Source of the DNA: Conexibacter stalactiti
Lineage (GTDB): Bacteria; Actinomycetota; Thermoleophilia; Solirubrobacterales; Solirubrobacteraceae
NCBI RefSeq assembly: GCF_035967765.1
Contig: NZ_JAYWIT010000028.1
Reading direction: 5' to 3' (one strand)
Length of the DNA: 64,000 nt
Below are positions 14,728-22,744 of the stretch, piece by piece. The notes under the pieces are model-generated. The model was not told the DNA's origin, made no database searches, and saw nothing but the letters and a program-made list of their open reading frames with translations. Made by a program: the position numbers and the translations under genes. Numbering within the stretch: position 1 is the first letter of the stretch; each line of letters begins with the position of its first letter.

Positions 14728-15431
14728 AGGACCGTCGCCGGCAGCGCCCGCACGACTGGACGCCAGATCAGGACCTGCTCGACCAGCAGCTCGAGATCGC
14801 GACCGACCCCTCGCGCGTCGAGCGGATGCGCGGCGAGCTGGAGATGGGCTTCAGGGCGCTCTCCGACGTCACCAACGGGGTTGCCGTGTTCGGCTCCGCC
14901 CGCACGTCGGAGGACGATCTCGAGTACGCGCTCGGGCGCGAGCTGGGGCGGAGGCTCGGCGAGGCCGGCTGGGCCGTCGTCACCGGCGGCGGCCCGGGCA
15001 CGATGGAGGCCGCCAACCGCGGCGCGCAGGACGCCGGCGCGCTGTCGGTCGGCCTCACGATCGACCTGCCGTTCGAGGCCGGCCAGAACGACCACATCGA
15101 CCTCGCGCTGAACTTCCACTACTTCTTCACGCGCAAGGTGATGTTCGTTCGCTATTCGCGTGCGTTCGTGGTGATGCCGGGCGGCTTCGGCACGCTCGAC
15201 GAGCTGTTCGAGGCGCTGACGCTGATCCAGACGCGCAAGATCCTCAGCTTCCCCGTCGTGCTCGTCGGCCACGACTTCTGGGATCCGCTCGTCGACTGGC
15301 TGCGCGACACGCTGCTGGCCGGTGACAAGATCTCGCTGGACGACATGGAGCGGTTCGTCGTCGTCGACACCGCCGAGGAAGCGGTCGCCTGCGTCGAGGA
15401 GACGTGCGGCCCGGCGCGCGCGGGCGCCTAG
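14724..15431 (+). CDS. LOG family protein (cytokinin riboside monophosphate phosphoribohydrolase-like)
   Basis: 235 residues. Family motifs are GVAVFGSART, VTGGGPGTMEAANRGA and VVMPGGFGTLDELFE (the PGGxGTxxE signature). Related enzymes hydrolyse nucleoside 5'-monophosphates; plant-type LOG makes free cytokinin, but bacterial substrates vary. GTG 14724 overlaps the stop of the DnaC-like gene; GTG 14715 is an alternative. The pairing with a helicase-loader-like ATPase may simply reflect co-transcription. Confidence 0.85.
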   Translation: MKDRRRQRPHDWTPDQDLLDQQLEIATDPSRVERMRGELEMGFRALSDVTNGVAVFGSARTSEDDLEYALGRELGRRLGEAGWAVVTGGGPGTMEAANRGAQDAGALSVGLTIDLPFEAGQNDHIDLALNFHYFFTRKVMFVRYSRAFVVMPGGFGTLDELFEALTLIQTRKILSFPVVLVGHDFWDPLVDWLRDTLLAGDKISLDDMERFVVVDTAEEAVACVEETCGPARAGA

Positions 15432-15438
15432 CGGCGGG

Positions 15439-16122
15439 TCAGCGCCGCGCCTGCACCGAGGCGACGCCGCCGAGCAGGGTCGCCGGCCAGCTCGCGACAC
15501 CGGTTCCAGCGCGGTCGGCGTGCAGCACCTCCAGGCCGAGCGCGCGCAGCCGCTCGACGAGCGCCTGCTGCGGGATCCGCACCCGCTGCGCCGACGCGGC
15601 GGCGCCGCCGCGCAGCCGCTCGGTCAGCGCCGGCAGCCCCGCAGCCGGCTGGGCGACGGTCAGCAGGCCGGCCGGCTTCAGCAGCGCGGCAGCGTGCTCC
15701 AGCGCCGTCCGCGGCTCCGGGACGCGGCCGAGCGACTGCCAGAAGACGATCGCCGCGTAGCGCCCGCCCAGCTCGGTGATGTCGATGCCGGCGTGGACGT
15801 TGAGGACCGGCCCGGGCGGCGCCATTCGCTCGACCCGCCGGGCGATGCGGCGATGAGCGTGACCGCGCAGCGTGGCCGCGAGCGCGCAGCGTGACAGCGC
15901 GGCGTCGTCGAGGCCCGTTCCGGCGGCGGCGAGCGCGGTGTCGCCTGCGTGGCCGGCGTCGAGCCGCCGCGGCAGCGTCAGTGCCGGCCAGACGCCCGTG
16001 CGCGACCCGCACGCAGCGCAGCGGCGCGTCACGCCGGCGGGCCCGAGGGCGCCGTGCAGCGGCCGCTCGCACCAGGCACAGACCAGCATCTCCTGCATCG
16101 CGTCGGGGGAGTCCGCGATCAC
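15439..16122 (-). CDS. Zinc-ribbon protein with degenerate methyltransferase fold
   Basis: About 227 residues from GTG 16122 (alternatives ATG 16098 and 16089). An N-terminal ribbon has CAWCERPL and RCAACGS. The rest resembles SAM-dependent methyltransferases: YAAIVFWQSLGRVPEP and ALEHAAALLKPAGLLTVAQP match motifs post-I and IV, and a late motif is ALGLEVLHADRAG. The usual Gly-rich SAM loop is poorly conserved (VLNVHAGIDITELGG), so activity is doubtful. It ends 7 bp from the convergent LOG gene. Confidence 0.6.
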   Translation of the reverse strand: MIADSPDAMQEMLVCAWCERPLHGALGPAGVTRRCAACGSRTGVWPALTLPRRLDAGHAGDTALAAAGTGLDDAALSRCALAATLRGHAHRRIARRVERMAPPGPVLNVHAGIDITELGGRYAAIVFWQSLGRVPEPRTALEHAAALLKPAGLLTVAQPAAGLPALTERLRGGAAASAQRVRIPQQALVERLRALGLEVLHADRAGTGVASWPATLLGGVASVQARR

Positions 16123-16183
16123 GTGGCTGACGCTACAGCGGTCGTGCGGGCGGTGCGCCGGTTTGGGAGCTTCAGGACCAGGT

Positions 16184-17221
16184 TCAGGCCGGTGCGGAGA
16201 GCGCTTCGAAGCGCACGACGCCATCCTGCTCGTGCTCCTGCACGCTGCCGTCGCGACGCAGCAGGTCGACGTGCCCGAGCACCTCGGACAGCGTCAGGAA
16301 TGCCTGCGTCACGGCGACGTTGCCCCACATCCGCTGGGCCAGCTCGTAGGCCGTCAGCGGCCGCTCCTGCAGGAGGCCGAGGATCTTGCGGGCGCGGCGC
16401 TCGGTCATCACGGCGCGCTCGTCGATCAGCGAGACGTGGTCGGTCACCGGTTCGCCATGCCCCGAGAGCACGATCCGCGCCGGCAGCTCGCGCGTCTGCG
16501 CAAGCGAGTCGAGGTAGCTGCGCAGCGCGTGCGGCCGCTCGTCGCTCGGCCGCTCGCCCGGCAGCGGCAGCGGGCGCGCCACGAGCGGGTTGGAGGAGAT
16601 GTGCTTGATCAGGTGGTCGCCGCCGATCAGCAGCTGCCGCTCGGCATCCCAGAAGACGGTGTCCGACGGGCTGTGGCCGGGGCGGTGCAGCACTTCGAAG
16701 GTGCGGTCGCGCAGTCTCAGCGTCGCGCCGTCGGCGAGCGGCCGCGTCAGCTCCGCGCCGCTGCCCCAGCCGCGGAAGGCCGTCGAGACCGCTTTCAGCG
16801 CCTGCGCGACGTCGGCCGGGATGCCATGGCGGTTCATCAGCGCGACGGCGAACGCGTCGTCCAGCTCCGCCGCCGCGACGTAGTCGCCGAGGTACGCGCC
16901 GAGCCGGTCGATCGCCGCGACCTCCGCGCCGGAGCGGCGCACGAGCACGTCGACGAGGCCGATGTGGTCGAGGTGCTGGTGGGTCAGCACGATCAGTCTG
17001 AGGTCCTCGACGCGGTGACCGTGGCGCGCCAGCGCCCGCTCCAGCTCGTCAAGCGCCTTGCCGGAGTTCGGTCCGCAGTCGACGAGCGTCAGCGGCTCGT
17101 CCTCGATCAGCCAGCAGTTGACCCTGCCGACGAGGAAGGGCGTCGGGATCGCCAGCTCGTGGATGCCGGCGCGCGCCGCCTCGGCGCGCGCCTCCTCCGC
17201 TGTGAGCAGCTCCCCGTCCAT
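16184..17221 (-). CDS. Metallo-beta-lactamase-fold hydrolase with C-terminal winged helix
   Basis: 345 residues. The metal motif is LTHQHLDHIG; later ligands are HRPGHSPSDT, LIGGDHL and LSGHGEPVTDH. The C-terminal 80 residues, with KILGLLQERPLTAYELAQRMW, form a small winged-helix-like domain as in LACTB2/CPSF-related hydrolases. The substrate is unknown; such proteins often act on thioesters or RNA. It lies 8 bp downstream of the phosphomannomutase gene on the same strand, probably co-transcribed. Confidence 0.82.
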   Translation of the reverse strand: MDGELLTAEEARAEAARAGIHELAIPTPFLVGRVNCWLIEDEPLTLVDCGPNSGKALDELERALARHGHRVEDLRLIVLTHQHLDHIGLVDVLVRRSGAEVAAIDRLGAYLGDYVAAAELDDAFAVALMNRHGIPADVAQALKAVSTAFRGWGSGAELTRPLADGATLRLRDRTFEVLHRPGHSPSDTVFWDAERQLLIGGDHLIKHISSNPLVARPLPLPGERPSDERPHALRSYLDSLAQTRELPARIVLSGHGEPVTDHVSLIDERAVMTERRARKILGLLQERPLTAYELAQRMWGNVAVTQAFLTLSEVLGHVDLLRRDGSVQEHEQDGVVRFEALSAPA

Positions 17222-17229
17222 CCGGCTGA

Positions 17230-18600
17230 TCAGCCGCGGATCAGCGCGAGGACCTCGTCGCGGCGCCGCTCCATGTCGGCCTCCGAGACGAGCGATTCGA
17301 GGTTGAGCCGCAGCAGCGGCTCGGTGTTCGACGCGCGCACGTTGAAGTGCCAGTCGTCGTAGTCGACCGAGAGACCGTCGAGGTGCTGGATGCGGCCGTC
17401 GGACCAGCGCCGCTCGATCGCTCTCATGATCGCCTCGGCGTCACCGACGGTCGAGTTGATCTCGCCCGAGATGAAGTATCTGCTCTGCAGCGGCTCCAGC
17501 AGCTCGCTCAGTCTCTTGCCCGTTCTCGACAGCAGCTCCAGCACCAGCAGCGCCGGGATCGTGCCCGAGTCGGCGCAGTAGAAGTCCTGGAAGTAGTAGT
17601 GGCCCGAGACCTCGCCGCCGAAGATCGCCGCGGTCTCTCGCATACGGGTCTTGAAGAAGGCGTGGCCGACGCGGTTCATCAGCGCGGTGCCGTGGCTGGC
17701 GCGCACGACGTCGCGGACGGCGCGGCTGGCGCGCACGTCGTAGAGGACGGTCGCGCCCGGCGCCTTCTCCAGCAGCGACTGCGCCAGCAGCGCCGTGAGG
17801 AAGTCGCCGTCGACGAAGCGGCCGGTGTCGTCGATGAAGAAGCAGCGGTCGGCGTCGCCGTCCCAGGCGATCCCGAGGTCGGCTCTCTCCTCGATCACGC
17901 GTCTGATGATGAACTCGCGGTTCTCCGGCAGCAGCGGGTTCGGCTCGTGGTCGGGGAAGTTGCCGTCCGGTCTCCAGTAGGAGGTGACGAGGTCGAGGCC
18001 GAGCTGCTCCAGCAGCGGGCCGACCATCGGTCCGGCCATGCCGTTGCCGCCGTCGACGACGACCCGCAGCGGCTTCACCTGTCTGGGGTCGATGAACGAC
18101 AGCGCCGCCTGCTGGAACTCGTCGTAGATCTGGACCGAGTCGCAGTCGCCGCCGCCGAGCGGATCGGGGATCCCGGTCTCGATCAGACGGCGGATGTCCT
18201 GGATGCCGCTGTCGCCCGAGAGCGCGAGCGCGCCCTTGCGCACGAGCTTGGCGCCCGTGTACGCCTTCGGGTTGTGCGACGCGGTGCACATCAGGCCGCC
18301 GTCGAGGTCACGAGAGCCGACGAGCCAGTAGAGCATTTCGGTGCCGACCTGACCGGCGTTGAAGACGGTGACGCCCTCGTGGACGAGACCGTCGCGATAG
18401 CGGGCGGCCAGCTCAGGGGCGGTGAGCCGCATGTCGCGGCCGAGGGCGACCGTCAGGTCGGTGACCTTCTTGCCGCTGAGGTCGGCGAGGACATGCGCGA
18501 ACGCGCGACCGATCAGCTCGGCCACGTCGCCGTCGATGTCCTGCTCGTAGAGCCCGCGGATGTCGTAGGCCTTGAAGATGTTCGGTGAGACTTCGCGCAT
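17230..18600 (-). CDS. manB: Phosphomannomutase/phosphoglucomutase
   Basis: 456 residues. It interconverts hexose 6- and 1-phosphates for nucleotide-sugar synthesis. Motifs in order: the phosphoserine loop CTASHNPKAYTG, the Mg2+ loop WDGDADRCF, the sugar loop GGEVSGHYYF and the phosphate-binding RASNTEPLLRL. ATG 18600 starts the conserved IFKAYDIRG segment; the 37 codons of open frame upstream look non-coding. It diverges from the glucose-1-phosphate cytidylyltransferase gene across 59 bp, which suggests joint use in surface-sugar supply. A TAGGAT -10-like box lies 11 nt before the start. Confidence 0.92.
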   Translation of the reverse strand: MREVSPNIFKAYDIRGLYEQDIDGDVAELIGRAFAHVLADLSGKKVTDLTVALGRDMRLTAPELAARYRDGLVHEGVTVFNAGQVGTEMLYWLVGSRDLDGGLMCTASHNPKAYTGAKLVRKGALALSGDSGIQDIRRLIETGIPDPLGGGDCDSVQIYDEFQQAALSFIDPRQVKPLRVVVDGGNGMAGPMVGPLLEQLGLDLVTSYWRPDGNFPDHEPNPLLPENREFIIRRVIEERADLGIAWDGDADRCFFIDDTGRFVDGDFLTALLAQSLLEKAPGATVLYDVRASRAVRDVVRASHGTALMNRVGHAFFKTRMRETAAIFGGEVSGHYYFQDFYCADSGTIPALLVLELLSRTGKRLSELLEPLQSRYFISGEINSTVGDAEAIMRAIERRWSDGRIQHLDGLSVDYDDWHFNVRASNTEPLLRLNLESLVSEADMERRRDEVLALIRG

Positions 18601-18659
18601 GTGTACCGGGCATCCTATGGGGCGCGGGCGCGGAAGTGCTTTGACATGATCTCGCCCCC

Positions 18660-19412
18660 ATGGAGCCGGGCGAGCTGACCGTCGTGATCCTCTGCGGGGG
18701 ACGCGGCACACGACTGCAGGAGCACACGCAGTCGATCCCCAAGCCGCTCGTCGAGATCGGCGGCCGCCCGATCGTCTGGCACGTGATCGAGCTCTACCGC
18801 GCCTACGGCTTCCGCCGCTTCGTGCTCTGCACCGGCTACAAGGGCGAGCTGATCGAGCGCTTCGCCGCCGCCGGACCGTGGCCGGCGGGCGTCGAGGTGA
18901 ACTGCCTCGACACCGGCTTGGAGACGCCGACCGGCGGGCGCGTGCGCCAGGCGCTGCTCGATCCCGCCGGCGTCCCCGCGGGCGCGCCCTTCTGCGCCAC
19001 GTACGCCGACGGCGTCGCCGACATCGATCTGCGCGCGCTGCTCGCCGCGCACGCCGCCAACGTCGCCGCGGGCGGGCTGGCGACGATGACGGTCGTGCGC
19101 CCGGAGCTGCAGTTCGGCGTCGCCGAGCTGGACGCCGACGGGCGCGTGCGCGGCTTCCGCGAGAAGCCGCGCGCCGAGCACTGGGTCAACGGCGGCTTCT
19201 TCTGCTTCGAGCCGGACCTGCTCGACGTGCTGGAGCAGGACAGCGTGCTGGAGCGCGAGCCGCTGGAGCGGCTGGCCGCCGCCGGCGCGCTGCACGCGCA
19301 CAGACACGAGGGGTTCTGGGACTGCATGGACACGTACAAGGACGCGATCCTGCTGAACGACCTGTGGGCGGCGGGACGTCCGCCGTGGGTCCCGGCCGCG
19401 GTGCGCGCGTGA
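18660..19412 (+). CDS. rfbF: Glucose-1-phosphate cytidylyltransferase
   Basis: 250 residues. It makes CDP-glucose from CTP and glucose 1-phosphate. The N-terminal nucleotidyl-transfer motif is VVILCGGRGTRLQEHTQSIP with KPL. Other family features are GFRRFVLCTGYKGELI, FCATYADGVADID, VNGGFFCFEPD and GFWDCMDTYKD. The length fits the family. It overlaps the next gene by 4 nt (GTGA), and that gene encodes the next pathway enzyme. The later enzyme RfbH (CDP-4-keto-6-deoxyglucose dehydratase) is not in the window. Confidence 0.92.
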   Translation: MEPGELTVVILCGGRGTRLQEHTQSIPKPLVEIGGRPIVWHVIELYRAYGFRRFVLCTGYKGELIERFAAAGPWPAGVEVNCLDTGLETPTGGRVRQALLDPAGVPAGAPFCATYADGVADIDLRALLAAHAANVAAGGLATMTVVRPELQFGVAELDADGRVRGFREKPRAEHWVNGGFFCFEPDLLDVLEQDSVLEREPLERLAAAGALHAHRHEGFWDCMDTYKDAILLNDLWAAGRPPWVPAAVRA

Positions 19413-20401
19413 GCAGGTCGGTCTTCGTCACCGGCGGCTACGGACTGCTCGGCGCCTGGCTCGTGAGAGCGCTGGCAGAGCGCGGCGACCGCGTCGTCGT
19501 GCTCCAGCGCGACCGCACGCCGCGCAGCGCGCTGCTGCTCGACGGCGGGCTGGAGCAGGCGCTCGACGTCGTCCACGGCGACCTCAACGAGCCCGGCCTC
19601 GTCGCACGGGCGCTCGGCGAGTACGAGGTCGACACCGTCTTCCACCTCGCGGCGCAGACGATCGTCGGGACGGCGAACCGCTCCCCGCTGGCGACCTTCG
19701 AGACGAACGTGCGCGGCACCTGGACGCTGCTGGAGGCCTGCCGGCTGCACGGCGCCGAGCGCGTCGTCGTCGCCGCATCCGACAAGGCATACGGAGCCAG
19801 CGCGACGCTGCCCTACCGCGAGGACCACCCGCTGGAGCCGCGCTTCCCATACGACGTCAGCAAGGCGGCGACCGACCTGATCTCCCGCTCCTACTGGCAC
19901 ACGTACGGGCTGCCGGTCGCCGTCACGCGCTTCGCCAACCTCTACGGCGGCGGCGACCTCAACCGCTCGCGGCTGGTGCCGGAGGCGATCGGCGCCGCGC
20001 TCGCCGGGCGGGCGCCGGTGATCCGCTCCGACGGCACGCCGGAGCGCGACTTCCTCTACGTCGAGGACGCCGTCGCCGCCTACCTGCAGCTCGCCGACGC
20101 GCTCGACCGCGACGCCGACGCCGCGCCGGGGGCCGAGCGGGCCCGCGGCGAGGCGTTCAACGCCGGCGGCGGCGCTCCGCACGCGGTCCTCGACGTCGTC
20201 GCGCGGATCTGCCGCGTCGCCGGCACCGACGTGACGCCCGACGTGCGCGGGGCCGGCACGCCGGCCGGCGAGATCGACCGCCAGTACGTCGACCCGTCGA
20301 AGCTGCGTGAGCTGACCGGCTGGAAGCCGGCGGTCGGGCTCGACGAGGGGCTGGAGCGCACGGTCGCCTGGTACCGCGCGCATCCCGCCGCGCTCGCCTG
20401 A
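19409..20401 (+). CDS. rfbG: NAD-dependent epimerase/dehydratase, probable CDP-glucose 4,6-dehydratase
   Basis: 330 residues from GTG 19409, coupled to rfbF. This is an extended SDR: Rossmann motif FVTGGYGLLGAWL, HLAAQTIVG and catalytic YDVSK. The AASDKAYG segment resembles the SDKxY motif of CDP-glucose 4,6-dehydratases, and the pairing with rfbF supports the assignment. It is slightly shorter than typical RfbG (about 355 residues). An alternative is another CDP- or dTDP-sugar dehydratase or epimerase. It converges with the cupredoxin gene. Confidence 0.8.
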   Translation: MSRSVFVTGGYGLLGAWLVRALAERGDRVVVLQRDRTPRSALLLDGGLEQALDVVHGDLNEPGLVARALGEYEVDTVFHLAAQTIVGTANRSPLATFETNVRGTWTLLEACRLHGAERVVVAASDKAYGASATLPYREDHPLEPRFPYDVSKAATDLISRSYWHTYGLPVAVTRFANLYGGGDLNRSRLVPEAIGAALAGRAPVIRSDGTPERDFLYVEDAVAAYLQLADALDRDADAAPGAERARGEAFNAGGGAPHAVLDVVARICRVAGTDVTPDVRGAGTPAGEIDRQYVDPSKLRELTGWKPAVGLDEGLERTVAWYRAHPAALA

Positions 20402-20415
20402 ACCGCGCCGGGGCG

Positions 20416-20826
20416 CTACTCGACGGTGATGCTGCCTTCCATCCCCGGGTGGATGGTGCAGACGTAGTGGATCGAGCCGGATCTCGTCGGCGTGAAGGAG
20501 AAGCTCTCGCCGTTGGGGAACAGCTCGGACTCGATTCTCTCGCCGTCGGTCGAGACGACGTCGTGCAGCACGTCGTCCTCGTTGACCCAGGTGATCTCCT
20601 GGCCGACTCTGACGGTGATCGTCGAGGGGCTGTACGCGATGCCCTTCATGACGACCTCGACGCCGTCGCCGGAGTTGGTCGCGGGCGCGTCGGAGCCGGC
20701 CGTCGTCGACGTCTCGGCGGGCGCGCTCGTCGTGCCGCCGGAGCCGCCGGAGTCGTCGTCGCCGCAGCCGGCCAGCGCGAGGGCGCCGACGGCGAGCAGG
20801 AGGGGGAGAGAGAGGAAGCGCTGCAT
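20416..20826 (-). CDS. Lipoprotein cupredoxin (plastocyanin/azurin-like)
   Basis: 136 residues. A signal peptide ends in a lipobox (LALAGC, Cys21), followed by a Ser/Thr/Gly/Asp-rich linker and one cupredoxin domain of about 80 residues. Copper ligands are visible: His in VLHDVVS, then Cys, His and Met in YVCTIHPGMEG. It is probably a membrane-anchored extracellular electron carrier. It stands alone and diverges from yebC. Confidence 0.87.
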   Translation of the reverse strand: MQRFLSLPLLLAVGALALAGCGDDDSGGSGGTTSAPAETSTTAGSDAPATNSGDGVEVVMKGIAYSPSTITVRVGQEITWVNEDDVLHDVVSTDGERIESELFPNGESFSFTPTRSGSIHYVCTIHPGMEGSITVE

Positions 20827-20854
20827 GGGGGATCACTTTCGTCGGACGGGCACA

Positions 20855-20860
20855 TACAAT
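20855..20860 (+). promoter_or_regulatory. -10 hexamer of leaderless yebC
   Basis: TACAAT lies exactly 7 nt before the yebC ATG (20868), with no ribosome-binding site between. The transcript probably starts at the ATG. Confidence 0.6.
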
Positions 20861-20867
20861 CACGCCC

Positions 20868-21617
20868 ATGGCCGGACATTCGAAATGGGCGGGAATCAAG
20901 CACAAGAAGGCGATCGTCGACGCGAGACGCGGCGCGGCCTTCACGAAGCTCGCGCGTGCGATCACGGTCGCGGCGCGCGAGGGCGGCGGCGACCCTGAGC
21001 TGAACGCGACGCTCGCGAACGCGGTCCAGAAGGCGAAGGACGCCTCGATGCCGAAGGACAACATCGAGCGCGCGATCGCGAAGGGCACCGGCGAGGGCGC
21101 CGACGCCGACGCGATCGAGTCGATCCTCTACGAGGGCTACGGCCCCGGCGGCGTCGCGCTGCTGATCGAGGCGCTGTCGGACAACCGCAACCGCACCGGC
21201 GCCGACGTCCGTCACATGCTCTCCAAGCACGGCGGCAGCCTCGGCGAGCCCGGCTCGGTCGCCTACCTGTTCGACAGACAGGGCGTGATCGTCGTCGACG
21301 CCGACAGATACTCCGAGGACGACCTGATCGTCGCGATCGACGCCGGCGCGCTCGACATCGAGCAGGACGAGGACGTCTTCGAGATCCTCACGGAGCCCTC
21401 CGACCTCTCGGGCGTCCGCAAGGCGCTCGAGGAGGCCGAGGTCGCGATCCAGAACGCCGAGGTGACGCAGCGCCCGAAGACGCGCGTCAACCTCGACGAG
21501 GACGCCGCGACGAAGCTGCTGAGACTGATCGACGCGCTCGACGAGAACGACGACGTCAACGAGGTCCACGCGAACTTCGACGTCGACGCGGACGTTCTGG
21601 AACGAATCGCCGGCTGA
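20868..21617 (+). CDS. yebC: YebC/PmpR-family protein
   Basis: 249 residues. The N-terminal GHSKWAGIKHKK and the GGSLGEPGSVAYLF segment are signatures. The family has been linked to transcription control and, more recently, to helping ribosomes through proline stretches. It precedes ruvCAB as in most actinobacteria. Several arginines are AGA codons. A -10 box 7 nt upstream suggests a leaderless message that may extend through ruvCAB. Confidence 0.95.
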   Translation: MAGHSKWAGIKHKKAIVDARRGAAFTKLARAITVAAREGGGDPELNATLANAVQKAKDASMPKDNIERAIAKGTGEGADADAIESILYEGYGPGGVALLIEALSDNRNRTGADVRHMLSKHGGSLGEPGSVAYLFDRQGVIVVDADRYSEDDLIVAIDAGALDIEQDEDVFEILTEPSDLSGVRKALEEAEVAIQNAEVTQRPKTRVNLDEDAATKLLRLIDALDENDDVNEVHANFDVDADVLERIAG

Positions 21618-21659
21618 GCGCGGGGGAGGCGTCCGCCTCCTGCCGCAGAATACGAACAG

Positions 21660-22154
21660 ATGATCGTCTTGGGCATCGACCCCGGCACCGCCAACACGGG
21701 TTACGGCGTCGTCGCCAGCCGGCGCGGACGCACCGTCGCGCTCGACGGCGGCGTGATCGAGACGGCGGCCGGCCTGCCGCTGGAGCGCCGCCTCGCCGCG
21801 ATTCACGCGCGCGTCTGCGAGCTGATCGCCGAGCACGCGCCGGCGGCGCTCGCGATCGAGGACCTCTACTTCGGCGCCAACGCGAGGTCGGCGATGGCGG
21901 TCGGCCAGGCGCGCGGCGTCGTGCTGCTGGCCGCGGGCCAGCACGATCTGCCGTGCAGCTCCTACACGCCGCAGCAGATCAAGAACGCCGTCTGCGGCAA
22001 CGGGCGCGCCGAGAAGCTGCAGGTCCAGCAGATGGTCCAGCGCCTGCTGGCGCTGACCGAGCTGCCGCGCCCTGACCATGCCGCCGACGCGCTCGCGGTC
22101 GCGATCTGCCACACCAACCGCGCGCCGCTCGCCGCCGCGCTGGTGACCGCGTGA
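21660..22154 (+). CDS. ruvC: Holliday junction endonuclease RuvC
   Basis: 164 residues. It resolves Holliday junctions together with RuvAB. The catalytic acidic residues are in VLGIDPGTANTG (Asp7), LAIEDLYF (Glu) and RPDHAADALAVA (two Asp). The length is normal. Its stop overlaps the ruvA GTG by 4 nt. Confidence 0.96.
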   Translation: MIVLGIDPGTANTGYGVVASRRGRTVALDGGVIETAAGLPLERRLAAIHARVCELIAEHAPAALAIEDLYFGANARSAMAVGQARGVVLLAAGQHDLPCSSYTPQQIKNAVCGNGRAEKLQVQQMVQRLLALTELPRPDHAADALAVAICHTNRAPLAAALVTA

Positions 22155-22744
22155 TCGCGCTCGTCCGCGGGGAGGTGGCCGGCCGCCGCCCGTCGCCGCC
22201 GAGCGGGGGCGACGTCGTCGTCGACGTGCAGGGGGTCGGCTACCGCCTGGCCGTCTCCAGCGAGACGCTCAAGCAGGTGCCGGCGGCCGGCAAGTCGGTC
22301 ACGCTCCACAGCCACCTGATCGTGCGCGACGACGCGCTGCAGCTGTACGGCTTCGCGACCGAGGAGGAGCGCGACCTCTTCCTGATGCTGCTCGGCGTCC
22401 AGTCGGTCGGCCCGAAGGTCGCGCTGGCGGTGCTGTCGGGCGGCACGCCGCGCGAGCTGCTCTCCGCGCTCGCCGGCGGCGACGCGAAGCGCTTCCAGGC
22501 CGTTCCTGGGATCGGCAGACGGACGGCCGAGCGGATCATCGTCGAGCTGCGCGAGAAGGCCGGCGTGACGCTGCCCGAGGACGCGATATCGGTGACCGCC
22601 TCCGACGACCCGCGCACGCTCGCGCGCGAAGGGCTCGTCGGGCTCGGCTTCTCGCCAGAGGAGGCCGAGAGGCTGCTCGCCAGAGCCCCGGGCGAGACTC
22701 CTGAAGAGCTGATCGCCCACGCGCTGCGGACCTCGCGCAGATGA
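22151..22744 (+). CDS. ruvA: Holliday junction branch migration protein RuvA
   Basis: 197 residues. An N-terminal OB fold begins VRGEVAG with VDVQGVGYRLAVS. Two helix-hairpin-helix motifs follow: LLGVQSVGPKVALAVL and VPGIGRRTAERIIVEL. The C-terminal domain III contacts RuvB. GTG 22151 overlaps ruvC, and the end overlaps the ruvB ATG (ATGA), so the three genes are translationally coupled. The N-terminus carries a short insertion (RRPSPPSGG) before the second strand. Confidence 0.95.
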   Translation: MIALVRGEVAGRRPSPPSGGDVVVDVQGVGYRLAVSSETLKQVPAAGKSVTLHSHLIVRDDALQLYGFATEEERDLFLMLLGVQSVGPKVALAVLSGGTPRELLSALAGGDAKRFQAVPGIGRRTAERIIVELREKAGVTLPEDAISVTASDDPRTLAREGLVGLGFSPEEAERLLARAPGETPEELIAHALRTSRR

